This document shows, piece after piece, positions 60,014 through 64,000 of a stretch of DNA of 64,000 nucleotides. Below the pieces are notes generated by a model. It did no database searches. It saw only the letters and a program-made list of their open reading frames with translations, and had not been told where the DNA came from. Made by a program: the position numbers and the translations under genes. The stretch is from NCBI RefSeq assembly GCF_020707265.1, contig NZ_JAJFEQ010000016.1, forward strand, positions 1 to 64,000, written 5' to 3'. The DNA is from Massilia sp. IC2-477 (GTDB lineage Bacteria; Pseudomonadota; Gammaproteobacteria; Burkholderiales; Burkholderiaceae_D). Every line of letters starts with the position of its first letter. The stretch's first letter is position 1.

Positions 60014-61225
60014 ATGGCGTTCGAAGAGCATATTCGTCGCGGTTTTGAATTTGCGCTATTTGGCATTTCCCATCCAGCGATGGCGGGAACGGCGGCGCTT
60101 GCATTGCTCGTCAGCCTGCTGGTTTGCGCACTCAATGTGGCGACCGAACGCTGGCACGGTTCCTATTCCTTCGACGTTGACGTCAAGGGAATCCAGAAAG
60201 TCCATCAACGCACGGTGCCGCGGACCGGCGGCATTGCCCTGCTATCGGGCGTGATGGCCGTTCCCCTGTTCGGCATGCTGGAATATTCCCTGCTCGCCCT
60301 GCAGCGGGACACGGGCATCTTCATGCTCAAGCTGCTCCTTGCCGCCGTGCCGGCCTTCCTTGCCGGAATCATCGAAGATCTGACCAAGCGGGTTTCGGTA
60401 CGCACACGCCTGTGCTCGATCCTGTTTAGCGCGATCCTGGCCGCCTGGCTGCTGGGCTCGACGCTGCCGCGCCTCGATATCTGGGGACTCGACAGCACGC
60501 TCAGGCTGTTGCCGGTTTCCCTGGTCGTCACCCTGTTCATGGTGGTCGGCGTCACAAATTCGATCAACATCATCGATGGATTCCACGGCGTTGCCGGCGC
60601 CACGGTCGTGATCATCCTGGCGGGAATCGGCTGCCTGGCCTGGAACAGCGGCGACGTCCTGATCACGCAGCTGGCGCTGGCCGGCATCGGCGCGACGATC
60701 GGCTTCCTCCTGCTGAATTACCCGACCGGGCGCCTGTTCATGGGCGACGGCGGCGCCTACTTCCTCGGCTTCTGGTCCGCGCAACTGGCGGTGCTGACGA
60801 TCGCGCGCAATCCCGACATCAATGCCTGGCAGATCCTGGCGGTTTTCGCTTACCCGGTGATCGAGGTCCTGTTCAGCATGTATCGCCGCAAGATCCTGCG
60901 TAACGCGGCCGTCGGCGCGCCCGACCGGCTGCACCTGCACTCCCTGTTCTATCGCCGCGTTACCCGCCACCGCATGAAATTCACCCGCTATCCGTGGGTC
61001 TGCAATGCCGCAGTAGCCTGTTTCGTCGTTGGCTGGCTGGGCACGGCCACCACGGCAGCGGTGCTTCTCGGCGACACCATCCCCATGGCTGTCGCGCTCG
61101 TGCTCGCTCAAATATTGATCTACATCGCAGTGTACATGCGCTTAGTAAGAGGAAATTGGGGCAATTGCAGAAGCCTGGCTGTCATCCTCGGCCTGAGACC
61201 CCAGCACCGCAGCCGGCCAGCCTGA
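60014..61225 (+). CDS. WecA/MraY-type glycosyl-1-phosphate transferase
   Basis: A 403-residue integral membrane enzyme of the MraY/WecA superfamily that transfers a sugar-1-phosphate to undecaprenyl phosphate, the priming step of polysaccharide synthesis. About ten to eleven helices. Motifs: VHQRTVPRTGGIALL, GIIEDLTKRVSVRTRL (the usual DD pair reads ED), NSINIIDGFHGVAG, GDGGAYFLGF and the His box RLHLHSLFYRR. GGAAG 5 nt before the ATG sets the start at 60014. It leads into epimerase, flippase and glycosyltransferase genes. Confidence 0.9.
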   Translation: MAFEEHIRRGFEFALFGISHPAMAGTAALALLVSLLVCALNVATERWHGSYSFDVDVKGIQKVHQRTVPRTGGIALLSGVMAVPLFGMLEYSLLALQRDTGIFMLKLLLAAVPAFLAGIIEDLTKRVSVRTRLCSILFSAILAAWLLGSTLPRLDIWGLDSTLRLLPVSLVVTLFMVVGVTNSINIIDGFHGVAGATVVIILAGIGCLAWNSGDVLITQLALAGIGATIGFLLLNYPTGRLFMGDGGAYFLGFWSAQLAVLTIARNPDINAWQILAVFAYPVIEVLFSMYRRKILRNAAVGAPDRLHLHSLFYRRVTRHRMKFTRYPWVCNAAVACFVVGWLGTATTAAVLLGDTIPMAVALVLAQILIYIAVYMRLVRGNWGNCRSLAVILGLRPQHRSRPA

Positions 61226-61287
61226 TCCACGCGGGTCCGTCCCGCTCTCGCTGCCACGTCCATCGCTCACCACGGCGTAATCGAACC

Positions 61288-62412
61288 ATGAATAATTTCG
61301 ACACACTCCAAGCTGAACTTCGCAATGCTCCCAAGACATGGCTCGTCACAGGTTGTGCGGGCTTCATCGGTTCCAACCTGACCGAGTTCCTGCTGAAACT
61401 GGGCCAGACCGTGATCGGCCTCGACAACTTCGCCACCGGCCACCAGCATAATCTCGACGATGTGCGCGCCCTGGTAAGTCCGGAACAGTGGGCACGCTTC
61501 CGCTTCCTGCGCGGCGATATCCGGCGCATGGAGGATTGCCGGAAAGCGGTGCGCGGGGTCGACGTGGTCCTGCACCAGGCGGCGCTCGGCTCGGTACCGC
61601 GCTCGCTGGAAGACCCCCTGACCACCAACGCCGCCAACATCGACGGCTTCCTGAACATGCTGGTCGCTGCGCGCGACGCCGGGGTAGGGGCCTTTGTCTA
61701 TGCCGCCTCGAGTTCGACCTACGGCGACCACCCGGGCTTGCCCAAGGTCGAGGAGCGCATCGGCCGGCCGCTGTCGCCCTACGCCGTCACCAAGTACGTG
61801 AACGAGCTGTACGCGGACGTGTTCGCCCGCAGCTATGGGTTCAGCAGCATCGGCCTGCGCTACTTCAACGTCTTCGGCCGCCGCCAGGATCCGAACGGGG
61901 CCTACGCCGCCGTCATTCCAAAATGGATCGCCGCCATGCTGGCCGACCGGCAGGTCAGCATCAATGGCGACGGCAGCACCAGCCGCGATTTCTGCTTCGT
62001 GGAGAACGTGGTGCAGGCCAACCTGCTGGCCGCCATGGCGCCAGCCACCGGAAAAAGCGAGGTCTACAACGTCGCAGTGGGCGACACCACCAGCCTCAAT
62101 GCGCTGTTCGGCCACCTGAAAGAGATCCTGCAGGCCAATGGCGTGACGGTGACGAAGACCCCGGCCTACGCTGGCTTCCGCAAGGGCGATGTGCTGCATT
62201 CCCAGGCCGACGTGGGCAAGGCCATGCGCGAACTCGGCTATGTGCCCATGCACCGCATCGTCGACGGGCTGCGGGCCGTCATCCCCTGGTATATCGCGCA
62301 GAGCCAGGCGTCCTCGCGGGGCGCCGGCGCCGCCGGCGGGCCAACGCCGTCCGACCAGCCGCAGGCGTCGACGGAAGGCACGCAGGAAGGCCTGTTTCCG
62401 GACTGGCCTTGA
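61288..62412 (+). CDS. NAD-dependent epimerase, UDP-GlcNAc 4-epimerase (WbpP)-like
   Basis: A 374-residue extended SDR enzyme. The NAD motif is VTGCAGFIGSNL (about residues 19-30) and the catalytic set SSSTYG plus YAVTKY (YxxxK) is intact. The sequence DNFATGHQHNLDDV and LRYFNVFGRRQDPNGAYAAVIPKW are typical of WbpP/TviC-type UDP-N-acetylhexosamine 4-epimerases. It would supply UDP-GalNAc or a related sugar to the locus. The C-terminal 40 residues are Gly/Ala/Pro-rich and outside the conserved fold. Substrate specificity is inferred from family resemblance. Confidence 0.88.
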   Translation: MNNFDTLQAELRNAPKTWLVTGCAGFIGSNLTEFLLKLGQTVIGLDNFATGHQHNLDDVRALVSPEQWARFRFLRGDIRRMEDCRKAVRGVDVVLHQAALGSVPRSLEDPLTTNAANIDGFLNMLVAARDAGVGAFVYAASSSTYGDHPGLPKVEERIGRPLSPYAVTKYVNELYADVFARSYGFSSIGLRYFNVFGRRQDPNGAYAAVIPKWIAAMLADRQVSINGDGSTSRDFCFVENVVQANLLAAMAPATGKSEVYNVAVGDTTSLNALFGHLKEILQANGVTVTKTPAYAGFRKGDVLHSQADVGKAMRELGYVPMHRIVDGLRAVIPWYIAQSQASSRGAGAAGGPTPSDQPQASTEGTQEGLFPDWP

Positions 62413-62453
62413 GCGGCTGGCCCGGCCACGCACCCCTTGCCACTGCGAGCACC

Positions 62454-63776
62454 ATGACGAGTACGCTGGGAACACGGATCTGGACCGCCGATGCGCGCCA
62501 CGCGGCGATCCTGCGGGGCCTGGTCCTGGTCGCCCTGTTCACCCTGCTGGGCAAGCTGATGGGCGCGGCCAAGGAAATGGCGGTCGCCTACCGCTATGGC
62601 CTGGCCGCCGAAGTCGATGCCTACCAGTTCCTCTACACCCTGGTTTCCTGGCCGATCGGCATCTGGAGCAGCGTACTTACCGCCGTCCTGGTTCCCCTGG
62701 CGGCGCGCATGCAGGGCGCCGGCCCGGCCGAGCTGCCGCGCTTTCGCGCCGAACTCCTGGGATTGGCGATCGTGTTCGGCCTTGGGCTCGCGCTGCTGGC
62801 CTGGCTGCTGATCGGCGCCATGCTGTCGCTGGGGAAGGCGGGACTCCCGGCGCCGGCGGCCAGCCTGGCGCAGGCGGCGCTGCCCGGCCTGGTGCTGCTG
62901 CTTCCGCTGGGCCTGCTCACCACGTTGCAATCGGCCTGGATGCTGGCGGCCGGTCGCCATGTCAACACCCTGCTCGACAGCATCCCCACCTTCTTCATCG
63001 CCGCCGCCGTCCTGGCCTTTCCCAGCGAGAGTATCAAGCCGCTGGTGTGGGGCACGGTGGCCGGCTGCAGCTTCCACCTGGCGGCGCTGCTGCTGCCGAT
63101 GGCGCGCCGGCGCGAGCTCGAAGCGCCCAGCTTCAGCCTGGTGTCGCCCCAGTGGACCTGGTTCTGGCAAGGCTTCGGCATCATGCTGGGCGGGCAGGCG
63201 CTGATGAGCTTCACCACCGTCATCGACCAGTTCTATGCGGCCGGGCTCGGCACCGGCGCGATCGCCACGCTGGGCTACGCCAACCGGGTTTTGTCACTGA
63301 TCCTCGGCCTGGCCGCGGTCGCCGTGGCGCGCGCGACGCTGCCGGTGTTTTCGCAGGCGCAGCCGGAGGGGCCGGCCACGCTGTGGCCTCTTGCCCTGGG
63401 CTGGGCGCGCCTGATGTTCCTGGGCGGGATCGCGACCATGTTCCTGGCCTGGCTGCTCGCGCCCTGGGCCATCGGCCTGCTGTTCGAGCGCGGCCAGTTC
63501 GGCCCCGCCGACACCCGGGTCGTGTCCGACGTGCTGCGCTACGGCTTGCCCCAGCTGCCTTTCTATTTTTCGTCGATGGTCCTGGTCAGCTATGCCCTGA
63601 GCCAGCGCCGCTACACGCTGATCTTCTGGTCCGGCGTGATCGGCTGCGTTGCCAAGCTGCTCGGCAACCTGCTCTTGGCGACGTCGCTGGGTGTGAACGG
63701 CGTGGCGCTGGCAGCCACATTTACCTACGGCCTGAATGCCCTGTTTTTCTGGCTCACCCTGAGGCGCGCGCCATGA
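62454..63776 (+). CDS. MurJ-like MOP-superfamily flippase
   Basis: A 440-residue membrane protein with about 12 helices, of the MurJ/MviN branch of MOP flippases. Typical features are LLGKLMGAAKEMAVAYRYGLAAEVDAY near the N-terminus and the central segment GFGIMLGGQALMSFTTVIDQFYAAGLGTGAIATLGYANRVLS. It is shorter than cellular MurJ (about 510 residues, 14 helices). Its place in a polysaccharide cluster suggests it moves the undecaprenyl-linked repeat unit, the Wzx role. The next gene overlaps it by ATGA. Confidence 0.88.
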   Translation: MTSTLGTRIWTADARHAAILRGLVLVALFTLLGKLMGAAKEMAVAYRYGLAAEVDAYQFLYTLVSWPIGIWSSVLTAVLVPLAARMQGAGPAELPRFRAELLGLAIVFGLGLALLAWLLIGAMLSLGKAGLPAPAASLAQAALPGLVLLLPLGLLTTLQSAWMLAAGRHVNTLLDSIPTFFIAAAVLAFPSESIKPLVWGTVAGCSFHLAALLLPMARRRELEAPSFSLVSPQWTWFWQGFGIMLGGQALMSFTTVIDQFYAAGLGTGAIATLGYANRVLSLILGLAAVAVARATLPVFSQAQPEGPATLWPLALGWARLMFLGGIATMFLAWLLAPWAIGLLFERGQFGPADTRVVSDVLRYGLPQLPFYFSSMVLVSYALSQRRYTLIFWSGVIGCVAKLLGNLLLATSLGVNGVALAATFTYGLNALFFWLTLRRAP

Positions 63777-64000
63777 AGATTCTGTTGTTCACGAACAGCC
63801 TGGCCGGCGGCGGCGCCGAACGGGTGGTGGCCACCCTCGCCAGTTTCTGGGCCGGGCGGCACTGGGAGGTCACGGTGCTGACCCTGGCCCCGCACAGCGA
63901 GGATTTCTACGTGCTCGACTCGCGCGTGCGGCGCATCGCGCTGGATCGGGCCGGCGAGAGCCGCAATGCGCTGCACGGCCTGCTGCAGAACCTGGGCCGG
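63773..64000 (+). CDS. Glycosyltransferase family 4, truncated by window end
   Basis: The first 76 codons of a GT-B glycosyltransferase. The N-terminus MKILLFTNSLAGGGAERVVATLASFW is the classic GT4 opening with the GGAE glycine-rich loop. The frame is open to the window edge. Its ATG overlaps the flippase stop (ATGA). It is expected to add a sugar to the lipid-linked repeat unit at the inner membrane; the acceptor and donor cannot be told from this part. Confidence 0.85.
   Translation, partial: MKILLFTNSLAGGGAERVVATLASFWAGRHWEVTVLTLAPHSEDFYVLDSRVRRIALDRAGESRNALHGLLQNLGR

Noticed and set aside
1..64000. CRISPR array, prophage, insertion sequence, tRNA or rRNA genes
   Set aside because: I looked for regularly spaced repeats, transposase or integrase proteins and tRNA T-loop sequences and found none that hold up.

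Overview
The window is GC-rich DNA with dense genes and long antisense open frames typical of high GC content. Gene content points to a free-living betaproteobacterium of the Oxalobacteraceae (Massilia/Telluria type): a recCBD cluster, ETF-ubiquinone oxidoreductase, a LuxI/LuxR/RsaL quorum-sensing island, a secreted GH16 beta-glucanase, several large hybrid kinases and the beginning of an exopolysaccharide locus. The taxonomic placement is inference from protein character; there is no rRNA or tRNA in the window.

Layout. 0-7 kb: a minus-strand operon (phosphoribosyltransferase, YtxH-like protein, erythromycin-esterase-like protein), an Hsp20 gene with a sigma32-like promoter, a 30-bp-arm inverted repeat, S-formylglutathione hydrolase and a split chromate transporter. 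7-13.8 kb: a UvrD/Rep helicase behind a LexA-box promoter and flanked by two related DnaA-box-bearing elements; then a sirtuin/HD-domain pair, glpD and a glutathione S-transferase. 13.8-19.7 kb: a cytoplasmic 1635-residue poly-HAMP hybrid kinase followed by a CheR-like protein whose SAM-binding motif is degenerate. 20-21.7 kb: luxR, an rsaL homologue and luxI with lux-box and RsaL-type operator candidates. 21.7-27 kb: prolyl oligopeptidase and a CHASE-type hybrid kinase. 27-36 kb: recC-recB-recD with overlapping or 1-nt junctions.

36-46 kb: RDD membrane protein, PBP7-type endopeptidase, orphan sulfate-binding protein, GNAT protein, Amj-type lipid II flippase, DUF882 and DUF378 proteins, phosphodiesterase, CMD-family protein, and a GH16 glucanase behind a LacI-type operator. 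46-56 kb: a beta-propeller lipoprotein, an amino-acid ABC transporter lacking its ATPase, three small disordered Q-rich proteins (two behind an identical two-box promoter-like element), an esterase, ETF-QO, a short-chain dehydrogenase and a thioesterase. 56-64 kb: after an AT-rich gap come a LysR regulator, a Wzz-type protein, a WecA/MraY-type transferase, a WbpP-like epimerase, a MurJ-like flippase and a truncated glycosyltransferase, the left end of a polysaccharide cluster.

The strongest leads for unexplained biology are the paired DnaA-box elements around the SOS helicase, the twin two-box promoters of the Q-rich proteins, and the poly-HAMP kinase coupled to a pseudo-methyltransferase.
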